Below, piece by piece: positions 45,819 to 58,090 of a DNA stretch of 64,000 bases. The notes beneath the pieces are model-generated. The model was not told the DNA's origin, searched no databases, and was given only the letters and a program-made list of their open reading frames with translations. This stretch comes from Spongilla lacustris (Eukaryota; Porifera; Demospongiae; Spongillida; Spongillidae), in NCBI GenBank assembly GCA_949361645.1, contig OX442427.1:8247023-8311022 (forward strand), read 5' to 3'. Every line of letters starts with the position of its first letter. Within the stretch, counting starts at the first letter, position 1. The position numbers were made by a program, and so were the translations under genes.

Positions 45819-48800
45819 ATGTCAAACGAACAGGCATCTGAAGACGCTACGGATCAGCAACAAAAGCTGAAGAAGCAGAAGAAACCAGACGATGGGTACG
45901 AGTTGCATTTTGATCTGTTTAAATTAGACGACTACCAACGTACGTGACATGCCCGCAGAGGCACCTCGAGGGAAGGAGCCTGGTTGAATGTCCACCACGA
46001 CCCTGTGGCCTCATTATACACTTTCTCTTCCTGCATGGGTAAGTACATCATTGCTAAAACTGTACTAGTATTATACGCACGTACGTTTTCCCGCCATATT
46101 GGAATTACCAGCTCTCGAGGATCTGAATAATGATGGGGAATACAAGGTATGATTCTCTGAAGTTGTCGCTGTATCCCACTTTCTCCTCCTCCCCAGCTCC
46201 TTGTGGGGGACCTGGGCACAGGCCAGAGCAATATGAAGCTCAAGATGTACGAAGGTGGGCGGACAGATTACATTTGGAGTGGTCTTAGCACTCATGATGA
46301 TTGTCCCTCATAATACCATACTACCACACCCACTTCCTGTCCCTTCAAACGTTGCCAGGGACACAGCTTAAGTTTCAGACACCTCTTCTGGACCTCCCAA
46401 CTGGGATATGTACATTCTATATGGACACCACCATCCCACGCACACCAGCTATCGCTGTTGCTTCTGGTGCGTGTGTATATATTTACAAGAACCTTCGGCC
46501 CTACTTTAAGTTCACACTGCCTGGCTTGGATGTGAGTGGGACCCTATAACATGGCAAGGAGGGTGTTCAGAGTTCTTATAAGTTTCTCTTCCTGTTCAGC
46601 TCAACCAAACAGAAAATAACTTGTGGCTGCAAGTAAAAGAGGTGACATCATACCCCCCGCCCCCGCCCCTTTACCCCCCCCTGCCTCTTTACCCCTTCCC
46701 CGCATATTCTCCCTGTGTAACTATATATGACTGCCTCCCATACCCTCCTCCCATACCCTCCTCCCATACCCTCCTCCCATACCCCCTCCCATACCCTCCT
46801 CCCATACCCTCCTCCCATACCCTCCTCCCATACCCTCCTCCCATACCCTTCTCCCATACTCTCCTCCCATACCCTCCTCCCATACCCTCCTCCCATACCC
46901 TCCTCCCATACCCTCCTCCCATACTCTCCTCCCATACCCTCCTCCCACCCCTCCTCCCATACCCTCCTCCCATACTCTCCTCCCATACCCTCCTCCCATA
47001 CTCTCCTCCCATACCCTCCTCCCACCCCTCCTCCCATACCCTCCTCCCATACTCTCCTCCCATACCCTCCTCCCATACCCTCCTCCCATACCCTCCTCCC
47101 ATACCCTCCTCCCACCCCTCCTCCCATACCCTCCTCCCACCCCTCCTCCCATACCCTCCTCCCATACTCTCCTCCCATACCCTCCTCCCACCCCTCCTCC
47201 CATACCCTCCTCCCACCCCTCCTCCCACCCCTCCTCCCATACCCTCCTCCCATACCCTCCTCCCATACCCTCCTCCCATACCCTCCTCCCATACTCTCCT
47301 CCCATACCCTCCTCCCACCCCTCCTCCCACCCCTCCTCCCATACCCTCCTCCCACCCCTCATCCCACCCCTCCTCCCACCCCTCATCCCACCCCTCCTCC
47401 CACCCCTCCTCCCACCCCTCCTCCCACCCCTCATCATCTGCCATCTGCATCTTCAGGACAAGATGGATGCCACAATGTTACGTGAAGCTCTGGAGGCTTT
47501 GTAGTAAGGTTGGGTGTCTTGTGTACACGAGTGTGTCACCATTGTCCCTGCAGTAAGGAGGGTACCAATATCCCACTGACTGCTAGGTCGCTCAAGTGAG
47601 TACCATCCTTCGCTTACCTTCACTGGTATTAACATCTTGACCTGTAGGTTCTTAAAACTTGACCCTGAAGACTTCCAGCCATTTGTATCTGTTTTTAAAC
47701 ATGTCCCTCTGAAGCGACAGGTGAGTGTGTATCCTCTTCCCCATACCTGTCCTCTTCCCCATTCCCTACCTCTTCTCTGGCCCTTTCTTTACCCTTCCTC
47801 TTCCCTCTTCCTTACTATATCTTCAGAGTGTGGCCACATATATCACTACTCTTTATAAGTCTTATGCTGAACGTGATTCTGTAAGCTGTCTTGTACTGGC
47901 CTCTGAGAACAGCTTCATCTATGTGCTAGACCCAGAGGCCTTCACTATACTGACCAGGGTATGTGGGGGGACTCTGGCTTCTGAAGATCAGTGTTAGTTG
48001 TCCCTCAGATGAAGGTGCCATCAGCCCCTGTGTTCATCTCCACCACTGGCCTGTTTGATGTGGATTACTGCATATGCGTAGCCTGCAGAGATGCTGCTAT
48101 CTACACCCTTAAACGGTTAGTTTCATACTCTTTTCCTCCTCCTCCTCCTCCTCCTCCTCCTCCTCCTCCCCTCCTCCTCCCCTCCTCCTCCCCTCCTCCT
48201 CCTCCACTTCCTCCTCCTCCCCTCCTCCCTCCTCCTCCCCTCCTCCCTCCTCCTCCCCTCCTCCCTCCTCCTCCCCTCCTCCCTCCTCCTCCCCTCCTCC
48301 CTCCTCCTCCCCTCCTCCCTCCTCCTCCCCTCCTCCCTCCTCCCTCCTCCTCCCTCCTCCCTCCTCCTCCCCTCCTCCCTCCTCCTCCCCCTCCTCCTCC
48401 TCCCCTCCCTTTCCTCCTCCCTTCCTCTTATCATGGACCTTGCCCTACCCTTTGTAGGGGGGATACAACCCCCCAGTACAGGATATCTCTCAGCTCTCAG
48501 CCATGTGGCCTGCTCAGTGTGGACAAGACCATTGTCACCAGTGCTATGGACAACAGCCTATCCTGCTACCTCCCCAAGGTACACACACACACCTGATCAC
48601 TTGGCCACACCCATCACACCTAGGGCTCCATGACCGCACCCACCACTTCCTTCTCTGCAGGGGAAGAGGCTGTGGTCTGTCAACCTTCCTGACACCATCA
48701 CGTGCATGGAGATGATGGATGTGCAGAACAAAGGCTACAGAGCAGTGCTTGTTGCACTGGCCAATCGGGAAGTTCGTGTCTACAGAGATCACTTCCTGGT

Positions 48801-50526
48801 GAACACCATAACCATGGATGTAGGTGTGGTCTTCCAGTGTACCCCCTGTTCCCCATGTTCCCCATGTTCCCCCATGTATCCCATGTTCCCCATGCACCCC
48901 ATGTTCCCCCGTGTACCCTGTTCCCAATGTACCCCATATTCCCATGCACCCCATGTTCCCCATGTACCCCATGTTCCCCATGTACCCCATGTTCCCCATG
49001 TTCCTCTTCCCCACAGGACATTATTGTTGGAATGAAGTTTGGGAAGTTTGGTCGTGAGGAGGGAGCATTGCTGACCGTGGGAAGGGGAGGGGCCCTTACA
49101 GTCAAGATGCTTAGGAGAACTGTGTCCTTTGAGAATAAAGATGCCCGCACAGGTGGAGTGTGGGAGGAGAGAGGGAGGTGGGGACAAGAGGTGTGAGGGT
49201 GTGGGGACAAGAGGAGGTGGGAGGGTGTGTGGACAAGAGGTGTGAGGGTGTGGACAAGAGGAGGTGTGAGGGTGTGGACAAGAGGAGGTGTGAGGGTGTG
49301 GACAAGAGGAGGTGTGAGGGTGTATAGACAAGAGGAGGTGTGAGGGTGTGGGGACAAGAGGAGGTGGGAGGGTGTGTGGACAAGAGGAGGTGTGAGGGTG
49401 TGGGGACAAGAGGAGGTGTGAGGGTGTGTGGACAAGAGGAGGTGTGAGGGTGTGGGGACAAGAGGAGGTGGGAGGGTGTGTGGACAAGAGGAGGTGTGAG
49501 GGTGTGTGGACAAGAGGAGGTGTGAGGATGTGGGGACAAGAGGAGGTGGGAGGGTGGGTGGACAAGAGGAGGTGTGAGGGTGTGTGGACAAGAGGAGGTG
49601 TGAGGGTGTGTGGACAAGAGGAGGTGTGAGGGTGTGGGGACAAGAGGAGGTGGGAGGGTGGGTGGACAAGAGGAGGTGTGAGGGTGTGTGGACAAGAGGA
49701 GGTGTGAGGGTGTGTGGACAAGAGGAGGCGGGAGGGTATGTGGACAAGAGGAGGTGGTAGGGTTTGGTAGGGTGTAAGAGGAGATGGTGTGATGTGATTC
49801 TTTGGCACGCCCCATAGCGCCTGCTCCTAACCAAACTGCCAGTTTGGACATACCGAAGAAGACTAAGGTGTTTGTTGACCAGACAGCACGAGAGCGTGAT
49901 AACCCATACGGTAGGGACAGAGTGAAGAGGGTGTGGCCTGCTGATGGCCATTTAGAATAATTTAACCCTCTCTCTCTCTCGTAGCCATGCATAGTGCCTT
50001 TCAGAAGGACCTGTACCGTCTCCGTCTGGAGACAGCAAAGGCTTTTGTCAAAAGCCTTAAGACCTCTTCTGCACCGATCACTGCCACACACTCAATGAGT
50101 ATTTCAGCTCAGGTATGCTTATGGCTGGCTGCACACGTAACATACTGATGTTCCCAGGTACAAGGAATGGGTCCTCTCTTTAGACTGACCATCACTGTAC
50201 AGAATACCTCTCCCAGCACTGCCATCATTGACCATTACATCACATTCAAATGTGACTACTCACTATACAGGCTTAACAAGCCCAGGATTGAGGTAACCAC
50301 ACCCACCGATGCAGGATCCTATTTCACCTTCCCTCCCTCCCTCCCCTCACAGCTACCTCTTCTTGTGCCATCTCTGTCCTATAATTTTGAATGTATGGTT
50401 GAGTGCCTGGATGAGATGGGAAGAACAGGGTCCATTGATGTCTTTGTGCTCAGGAAGGGGAACCCAGTGCCATTAATAACTGCACTTATAAACATGCCTG
50501 TTAGTGAGATTATGGTGATGTCATAG
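45819..50526 (+). CDS. BBS1: BBS1, BBSome subunit
   Basis: Starts at 45819 (exon 1 to 45895, exon 2 45959-46038); stop 50524-50526 after NMPVSEIMVMS. Segments match BBS1 in order: WLNVHHDPVASLYTFSSCM, LEDLNNDGEYK, LLVGDLG, VYIYKNLRPYFKF, LKRQ, SVSCLVLASEN, LDPEAFTIL, VDYCICVACRDAAIYTLKR, KRLWSVNLPDTITCMEMMD-like, REVRVYRDHFLVNTI, FGREEGALLTVGRGG, DQTARERDNPYAMHSAFQ and a C-terminal Ig-like/GAE-type region. BBS1 forms the N-terminal beta-propeller subunit that binds ARL6 in the ciliary-trafficking BBSome. Large introns hold pyrimidine repeats. It is tail-to-tail with MRPL58. Confidence 0.94.
46734..47442. repeat. 13-bp CCTCCTCCCATAC minisatellite in BBS1 intron
   Basis: More than 50 units of CCATACCCTCCTC and CCACCCCTCCTC; ends just before a BBS1 exon near 47456. 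It is the source of long spurious Pro/Ser- and Gly/Arg-rich frames. Confidence 0.95.
48133..48425. repeat. CCTCCTCCCCTCCTCCCTCC array in BBS1 intron
   Basis: Polypyrimidine array beginning about 15 bp after the exon ending TACACCCTTAAACG. Confidence 0.95.
48836..49014. repeat. CCCATGTTCCCCATGTACCC repeat in BBS1 intron
   Basis: About nine units between two BBS1 propeller exons. Confidence 0.9.
49150..49778. repeat. ~25-bp ACAAGAGGAGGTGTGAGGGT minisatellite at a BBS1 donor
   Basis: About 25 units following the exon ending GCCCGCACAG|GTGGAGTG; each unit contains AGGAG|GTGTGAG, a donor-like sequence. Confidence 0.93.
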
Positions 50527-50648
50527 AAGTTGCAAGTGATGTTGACTGTTGTACGTCGTTCCATGTGATCACATGATGCTCATCAGTTTGCAACAAACAG
50601 TATGATCCACTCTCACATACACACAATCAATAAGACAGGCTGCTAGCT

Positions 50649-51529
50649 TTAAGCATCAATATCTGTCCTACTGTCCTTCTTTCCTGAATGATATTTCTTC
50701 TCTATTAGTCTTTGCCTTTCAGCTTTCCTCTTCCTGTGCCACAACAATAGAAACATTTTTTACTGAAACCTACATGTACAGGCCATCATCACACACCTCC
50801 ATTCCCCTCTCCACCATCACATCCCTTATCTCACTCCATTTCTCCCTGTACACAACACTTACAGAAGCTTTACTCTAGCAATGGTCATCTCAGAAGGACC
50901 TGTAGGCACCTCTGCTGCCTCCAAGATGTGCTCATGTAGCTTAGCAATGGCATCTTCAAGGTTCTGATGCTGTGTTCTGTGCCTCTGTGAGGTCACCATC
51001 AGCTCACCTTCCTTATTGATGCGTGTGCTGAACTTGAGGTGGATATAGAGGTCATGTGATATGTAGAATGGTCACATGTACATTACTATATACCAGCTTA
51101 TGCAACCGCTCTTTAACTCTCCCTGGTAGCCAATCCGCTGAATCCACGTGAAGCCTAATTTCTGCCTTAGTGTTCACTGAAAGAACAGAAGGCGCAAAGT
51201 AAAGCCTGGGAACGAGGACCAATGTATACTGACGCTTGTTAACGTTTTGTCCGCCTGGTCCGCTACTTCTGGCAAAGGATATGGTTAATTTCTCTGTGTA
51301 TGGGGTTGGCGTTAAGGTTGATGAGAACCCTAAAGGCTCTACACGTAACCACCTCTTGGAATGGGGCCGTTGAACCCGCCATCTGTAGTGCCCTCGTTGC
51401 TTTCCGACGTGATGTTCTGAAGAAGCAATGCCGTTTGTGTATGCAATAAAAAAATTAATCAGTTTTTACTCGACATATTGTAGGGAGTCGGGAACTCAGC
51501 ACCGCGCCGTACTTCAATATCCGCAGCAT
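50649..51529 (-). CDS. MRPL58: Mitochondrial ribosome rescue factor MRPL58/ICT1
   Basis: Six exons, phases agree: 51470-51529, 51353-51416, 51234-51293, 51094-51176, 50863-51032 and 50649-50733; 173 aa. The start [16 protein letters not shown] is a mitochondrial presequence. The catalytic GGQ loop is in [11 protein letters not shown] (51234-51293), followed by [15 protein letters not shown] and [21 protein letters not shown], and a basic C-terminal tail ([12 protein letters not shown]) that in ICT1 inserts into the ribosomal mRNA channel. It hydrolyses peptidyl-tRNA on stalled mitoribosomes. Length is slightly shorter than the human protein. The first ATG was chosen for the presequence and phase. 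Confidence 0.94.
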
Positions 51530-51594
51530 TGCGCACTGTAATAGTCAACTAGTAAGTCTTAAAACTGGTGGCAAACGAACCCCTATCATGAAGT

Positions 51595-51676
51595 GGTAGC
51601 GTGGCCGAGCGGTCTAAGGCGCTGGTTTAAGGCACCAGTCATTTCGATGGCGTGGGTTCAAATCCCACCGCTGCCA
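51595..51676 (+). tRNA. tRNA-Leu (anticodon AAG)
   Basis: 82 nt: acceptor GGTAGCG pairs with CGCTGCC, A-box TGGCCGAGCGG, anticodon arm CTGGT-TTAAGGC-ACCAG (anticodon AAG), long variable arm with a GATGG loop-end stem, and B-box GGGTTCAAATCC. It is followed directly by a T-run (51678 on), the Pol III terminator. No intron. It sits between the divergent 5' end of MRPL58 and the 3' end of PIDD. Confidence 0.97.
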
Positions 51677-51677
51677 A

Positions 51678-51684
51678 TTTTTTT
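51678..51684 (+). terminator. Pol III T-run terminator of tRNA-Leu
   Basis: Run of seven T two bases after the discriminator A. Confidence 0.85.
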
Positions 51685-51771
51685 CTTCTCCCTGCCTTTT
51701 CTGGCGCGTTTGTCGATTCTTCATTTTGCCTAATTTTTTTCCCCCCTCTGCCTTTTCTGGCTGGCGAGATG

Positions 51772-54700
51772 TCAATCCTCATTTTGAGCAGCTGCATCAT
51801 AGCAGTACTTCTTCGCTATACTAATCAATCCGGATTCCTCGAGGGCGAGGGCAAGATTATGGTACGTGAAGTCATCACTAGCCCTGCGCTTCCACTCCTG
51901 CAGCAGCTTGAAGCCCTTCATATGACCACTGTCGGACCCAAATTGTCCAATAATGCTCTCAACTACCGTGTTAGGCAGGCCCAACTGTATGCTCACTTCA
52001 TGCCAGTGGTCTGCCATATCCTTAGCAATGCTCATCAGGAGTCGGTCATCATTAGATGGTAACAGTCCCTGAGTCATCCTGAGAGCTCGCTTGACCCGAT
52101 GGTGTGAACAAGGGAACTGAGGGGACTTCCTCTTGCGTGCTGTGTCATAAGTGGGAGCAATGCTGTCATTGTCTGGTGACCATGGAGGTGTGCAGTCCAC
52201 TGTATAATAGAGAAGCAACTGTAATGGCCACCTTACCTTCTATGCTGCTAGTTCCCCACCCCTGCACACATCAAGCTGATTACTCACCATAACTAGGAAG
52301 GACTGGGGAAGAGGATTGACTTCTGTCACCAAGATATGGCTGCAAGTGAGAGTGTAACAGGTTAGCAGGTATGATGAATGGTGTTGTATTGACCCTGGTA
52401 CAATAGATGGTGTTATATTGACCCTGGTATGATGGATGGTGTTATATTGACCCCGGTATGATGGATGGTGTTATATTGACCCCGGTATGATGGATGGTGT
52501 TATATTGACCCCGGGATGATGGATGGTGTTATATTGACCCTGGTATGATGGATGGTCTTATATTGACCCCGGTATGATGGATGGTCTTATATTGACCCCG
52601 GTATGATGGATGGTGTTATATTGACCCTGGTATGATGGATGGTGTTATATTGACCCTGGTATGATGGATGCCCTCAGGCAGGGTTTCCGCCAGCACCACA
52701 CAGTAATTGTGGTTGACCATATTGATATATTCAGGATTTAAGCCTAATTGGGAGCGTATTCCCACAATTGAAAAAAAGGGAGTGCCTCATACAGCTATTT
52801 GAGCTCATTGCAGCCAACTTAAAACACGCATTGTTATTATGCCACGGGTAGAGGGGAGCAATCCACAAATGATTAAATTAAATCACTCGTGGTATTAATA
52901 ATCTATTCAATTTCAAAGTTCAATCCAAACAATGCATGTTTTAAGTTGACTGCAATAGCGCACGTACATGTACGTGCCCCTACTGGTAGTTGCTGATTGA
53001 CTAAATCTAATTGTATTCACGGACGGCCCCTAGCCCTAGGCGCTTGGCGCGCGCCCACAAGTATCACGAACTGAATAGTTAATTGTATAAATACTTTTAC
53101 TGCTTCAATGATATCGGGCCATTGTAACCCAAAGCAAAAACCACATGGTTATTGCTACTGTTGTATTGGATAAAACTGCGTTGGTGGTTTTTGGGTGGAG
53201 GGTCTACACTTTTTGAAATCTTTTTGGGACAGTTTATTTTGCTTATAAATCTACGGTGACCCGGCCGGCCGGTAGGTCGCGCGTAGAGCATTGTGCCCAG
53301 CGCAATCGTACGAAATTGCGTATTGCGTAGCGCAATTGTACGAAATTGCGTACATGTAGAGTCCGAGTGCACTTTGGCTCAGAGCACGTACATGTACGAG
53401 GCACTCCCTCTTTTCAATTGTGGGAATACGCCCCCAATTAGGCTTAGGTAGGCTTAGGTAGGCTTAGGTACATGTACATGTACAACACTGTTATGTTAAC
53501 ACCACCACTGTCAATCCATGAATATATCAACATTGTCAATCACAATTACTGCGGCCTGGTATGATGGATGGTGTTATATTGACCCTGGTACGATCATAAT
53601 GACCCCAGTATAATGGGTGGCGAGTACACTAATCACTTACTGCTATGAGATTGATCTGACATGGTGATACCCCTGGGCTGGCAGCAGAGCAGGACAGTTG
53701 GATTATACCAAAGGATCTGTAGCTCTGTAGCTCACTGGTCAACTGCAGCAGAAACTGGACAGAGAAGTCATTGCCAGAGAAGATGATAGTCCTAACAAGG
53801 GTGTCATTGTACCCAACTTGTGGCGAGAGCTTCCCTCTTACTGCTACTTCTATTCTGCCCACTGTAAGTGGAATTGATCCACTCTCACCAACCTTCAGTG
53901 GGTAGTTACTGATTGGAGGAAGTGGGTTCCCAAATTTGTATGCCACCAGTATGATGCCACATGTTTGATCCAGAAGTGGTGGGGATAGGAATACTTCACA
54001 GAACATATTGAGTGTGCAGTTTGTGAGGCCCCTGTATGCAAACAATGCACCATCTTTAATTCTAACAACAGTGTCTTGGCAGTATCTCCACAGGAGCTTG
54101 AAGAAGCTGAAGTGCTTGAGGGCAAAGGTGGCCACAAGTCCAGCGGGTGTTTCATCCACGGTCACTTGAATGGAGTTCAGCTCTGACCACTCCATGTCAG
54201 CTCTCTCAGGGTTAAATGGAGCACACCACACCCGCAGCAATGCACCCGATACCTCATCAGGACATCCCAGGACAGGCAGAGATACCTTCACAGGATGGTG
54301 GAACAAAGCACCATGAGGTTCCAGTCCGATGCAGGCAGAGGCCAGGGTACCAGCTACATCATCCCTGATGTGATAAGGCTCATCAGCATAGTAGACTGTT
54401 GCCTTCACAGTGGTGGTGCTGTGCAGAGCGTGAGGGGGAAATCGGACCACAAAACCTGGCAACTCTGGGGTCTGCAGTACCCCACCTTCTTCTGGGAAAA
54501 TGGTAGCCTCTGTGTTTGGGTAGGGACAGATGAGAATGACAGCAAACATACTGAAGTGTGTGGTAGTAAGGATGACATAGTTCTGGTATGTGTGGCACTT
54601 ATGACCTCGGAGGGGGAGGGGCTCCCAGTGGGTTGCTAGGTGTGGTCCAGTATTGCTGCACATGGGTACAAGGCAAGGGGCAGAATTGGAGATATTTGTG

Positions 54701-55656
54701 GGGGGGAGGCAGTGAGGGAGGATGAGGATGGCTGGAGAATCATCAGGAAAGCTGAGGCCATGGGGATTAACCTTGATGACTGGGGTGATCAGGACTGCTC
54801 TCTGCTTTAAAGGAGGGTACAACGATACGTCGTTTACTATATCTACGGTACACGTGACTGGCGCCTGAGGGAAGTGATTGGTCGGAAGACATACTGCACA
54901 TCCACTGTGTTCAACGAAAGGGGCGTAGCCACAAGGTATAGGAACCACACAAGAAGGCGTAGCAGACTCGATATTATTTCTGCTCAGAGTAATAGAATCT
55001 ACCGATTCATATCCGCTCTCCGACTCCGAGTGGCGCGCTTGAGAGTCACGGTGGTGGTCAAGGCACGTGCCTTCCTCCAAAGCGGAACAACTCACCCCGA
55101 GGAACCGCCGCATTTCCGCCACGCTCCCCAAACGAACAGGTGCTGGAACGTTAACAATGGGATTCCGGACAAGATGCAATGCAGAGAGATGGGGTAGCAT
55201 CAAGATGCCTGCATCGAGTTTAGAAATACGATTTCCAGATAGATTTAGCGTTCTGAGGTGTTTCAGTTTCATTATTCCAGGCGGAAGTTGTGTTAGCTCA
55301 TTTCTTGCAAGGTCCAGTTGTTCAAGTCTCTGTGGCCATACCAGGTCGGGATGGAGGTCGCTGATACGACAAGCTACCAATCTCAACGTGCGCAGAGATG
55401 AAACCTTGCATATTTCTACGATCGTATCTCTGTTCAATCGACTGTAGCTAAGGTCTAGCGTACACAGAAGACTGTTGCCACAGTACTGCAAAACGGTTGC
55501 CCAACGTGACATCAAATCAGTGTTTCGCAGCTCGAGCGCCACTCCTGTGTACGATGAGTTCGAGCATAGCTGCCTTTGGTGCACAAGCTGGTTGTGGACA
55601 GAACGCCGCAGAGAGTCTGTCGAACATCCCGCAGTGTTCATTCCAGCATGCCTCAT
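51772..55656 (-). CDS. PIDD1: PIDD1-like: LRR, two ZU5, UPA, death domain
   Basis: Three exons, 53641-55656, 52288-52339 and 51772-52199, phases agree; 831 aa from the ATG at 55656. Leucine-rich repeats occupy about residues 60-180 (LEQLDLARNELTQLP, LRTLNLSGNRI). Two ZU5 units each end in HFS: THFSMF at about residue 367 and KHFSFF at about 515. In PIDD1 these are the self-cleavage sites giving PIDD-C and PIDD-CC. A UPA-type region follows, and the last exon encodes a death domain (IAKDMADHWHEVSIQLGL ... KLLQEWKRRA). PIDD1 assembles the PIDDosome that activates caspase-2. The long intron 52340-53640 contains a 29-bp minisatellite and an inverted-repeat element. An upstream exon is possible. 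Confidence 0.92.
52376..52674. repeat. 29-bp GTATGATGGATGGTGTTATA minisatellite
   Basis: About ten units with CCTGG/CCCGG variants in the PIDD intron; two further partial units at 53553-53590 flank the inserted element, showing the element landed inside the array. Confidence 0.92.
52701..53551. mobile_element. Inverted-repeat element inserted in the PIDD minisatellite
   Basis: The left end CAGTAATTGTGGTTGACCA is matched by the inverted TGTCAATCACAATTACTG at the right end. Homology continues inward through GCCTAATTGGG(A/G)GCGTATTCCCACAATTG and a shared AGGGAGTGCCTC/GAGGCACTCCCT block. The middle is unrelated and has no frame for a transposase. Exact target duplication was not identified. Confidence 0.75.
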
Positions 55657-55671
55657 CGAAACGAAGCCCAC

Positions 55672-58090
55672 ATGGATGTCAGATATATATTCAAATTCAA
55701 AAAACGACGCGCGTAATCTTTGGATGCGTTGTCATCACGGATGTTTCGGATTGGAAACTAAGGTCCTAAAAAGAATATACGGTATTACTCAGTCTAAGCA
55801 ATGTTTAATGAGCTCATTATCGTAACCGTTTTGTGATGTACGTTTCGAAATCAGTTTCTTGCCGAATACAACTCTCTTGTCATATCTAAATGTAGCACCC
55901 ACATACTCTATCGCTTTCCTAACAGAACACACATTTGCGCACCAGTTTTATAACGCAAGATGACAATGCGCAAGCTCGTTTTGATAGTTATGTGCGCACC
56001 ATTTAGAAACCTACTATCAGAGTTTGACATACAGCAGGCAAGGCGCGCAAAACCATAAGGTGAAATATACTACACATTAAAGAGAAGAGTTAAGTCTACA
56101 AGTCTATCTGATTCTCAATGTGAGAACGATAATTTTACGCGTACTGTAGTTGTTGCATATTTGTGAATAATTCGATCCCCCTTTCCCGACATTAGCAGCC
56201 AAATGGATTACCATATCCAGCAGTTTGCTATGCAATGCAGGATTTGCGGAAGGCGGGTGATAGATCATTGTGGCAAATGCACGTACACAGTTTACAAGTG
56301 CAAGGAACTTGATGAAGATCTGTAGCAATTTGTACTGCCACGCACCCTGAATGCGTTTGCAAAATGACTCTATAATAGACAGGGTCATCCAAGCCCGCAG
56401 TATAGGTGCCCCTAAGAAGCACATTGTTTCTTTTTAATGGTATGCTCACAAGCTGAAGGATGCATAGTAAGAAATAAGGTTCATGGATCAAATATATAAT
56501 TATGCATTTTGAAATTTACAAAATCAGATTTGTGAGCACTTCCATAAAACCAGCAAAGGGGGGAGAATGTTGAAGCCCATTTACTGATCAAACATAATCA
56601 GTTGATTGCAACAGCTACTGCAGTGGGTAACTGATCTGGCCTGGCTGTCCCAGGCCACCAGCAGCACCTGACAATTTGTCTTGCCTAAGCAAGCTGGAAT
56701 GCTCTTTGTGTCTGAAGATCCTTTCTTGGCCAATTGACCTGTCGTGCAGTGTTCCTGAATGTTTGTGCTGAATGTTGAATGGCTAAAAGTCTCAGGTATC
56801 TGTTGTGCCCATGCTGCCACTCAGGTTCAGGCTTCCTTGAGGCTAGCTTTGGATTTGATAATATTACTGCTAAATGATCTCTTGTCTTGGTCCACTGCAT
56901 GCCCTTCCTGTGGCAAGGATATGAGAACTGGTGCATTTGTTGGTCATGAGCATGGGTGTCCCCAAGGAGGGGGTGGCATGCCACTCCCCTCCCCTTTCAG
57001 GACTGAATGCCCCCCCCCCCCCCCCCCCCCGCACTACTGAGTAATAAAAGTTTAAGTATTCAGTATGAGTAGAAACATGCGCCCCCATACTGCCCACCGG
57101 TTGAGTCAGTCGAAAACAGACAGCAAACCCCGCCCCCCCTCCCCCCCCCCCGAACAAAGCCAAAAACGGATAGAATTCCCCCCCCCCTCCCCCATCCATC
57201 GTAGTTGTATTTGGCTATTGAATGGCACCCCCTACCCCATCCTGGGTGCCCCCTTACCCCATCCTGGACCCCCCCCCTCATAGTTGTATTCGGCTGTCGA
57301 ATGGCACCCCCTATCCTGGACCCCCCTCCATTCTAGAAATGCTGGGGGTACCCATGATGAGTGCACCAGTTCACCTACAGAAAGTGAAGTAAATATGGCA
57401 GCTGATGTTCTTAGGCATGTGGTCTCTAACAGTCCCCCTGATACGACGAGTGCGTGGTCAAAATCCCTACAGGAGTTACAACACCACTACTGTGCATAGC
57501 CAAGCAAAAAAATTGAACTCTTCACACCGCACCTCACATACCACCACCAAAAAAGAGAAAGCAGTCGTTCCCCCCGTACATGTGTATATCGTACACTCTT
57601 ACACGGCATGAATATACGCGCGTAAAAATGCCATTGTTTGGTGACACACAACTTCCACAGAATTATCGTTCTCGATTTCAGAATAGAAGGTAAGGGTTCT
57701 TTAAGGACTTAACTTTACCTGGCAAGTCAGCTTGTTGGCCTTTTTTGCGCCGTTTGGCGAATATACTGCACCTGCTGCGACATATCCGTTTCAAGCGGTC
57801 CGCTTTCAAGTCCCAGGGCACAACGCAGAAATGTACACCGAGCACGTGATTGCTACAGTGCAAAAAGCAAAGGTCATTGGTGTATGTTCTGCTGTAAACA
57901 CGTTTGTTAAACTTGTTGGTACCTTGTACAGCTGCAAATTCCAAAGGACATTTCGTTGTCGGGGTGGTTGCTATGGGATGACGCAAGTACTTTTCAATAT
58001 TACTTTATTGAACTTTATTTCCAACATTTCTACGAGCGCAAACATCCGTGGTCATAGATCATGTCAAGGTAAGAAGCCACGCCTACTGTA
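55672..58090. other. Gene-poor stretch upstream of SSNA1
   Basis: AT-rich sequence, then poly-C blocks (57008-57030, 57125-57195, 57250-57275) with a duplicated ATCCTGG...CCCCC segment. At 57628-57690 an ATG frame reads MPLFGDTQLPQNYRSRF up to a GTAAGG donor, possibly the first exon of a small gene; I could not find a convincing partner exon. A Cys-rich fragment near 56690-56960 is described under findings. Confidence 0.45.

Noticed and set aside
46621..47556. Overlapping 230-310 aa frames on both strands (Pro/Ser and Gly/Arg/Glu rich)
   Set aside because: By-product of the 13-bp pyrimidine array in a BBS1 intron; all frames open at once.
57628..58090. A gene from MPLFGDTQLPQNYRSRF spliced to the frame at 57732-58091
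   Set aside because: Phases can be joined but the second frame has no recognisable domain and runs into the SSNA1 start; not called.
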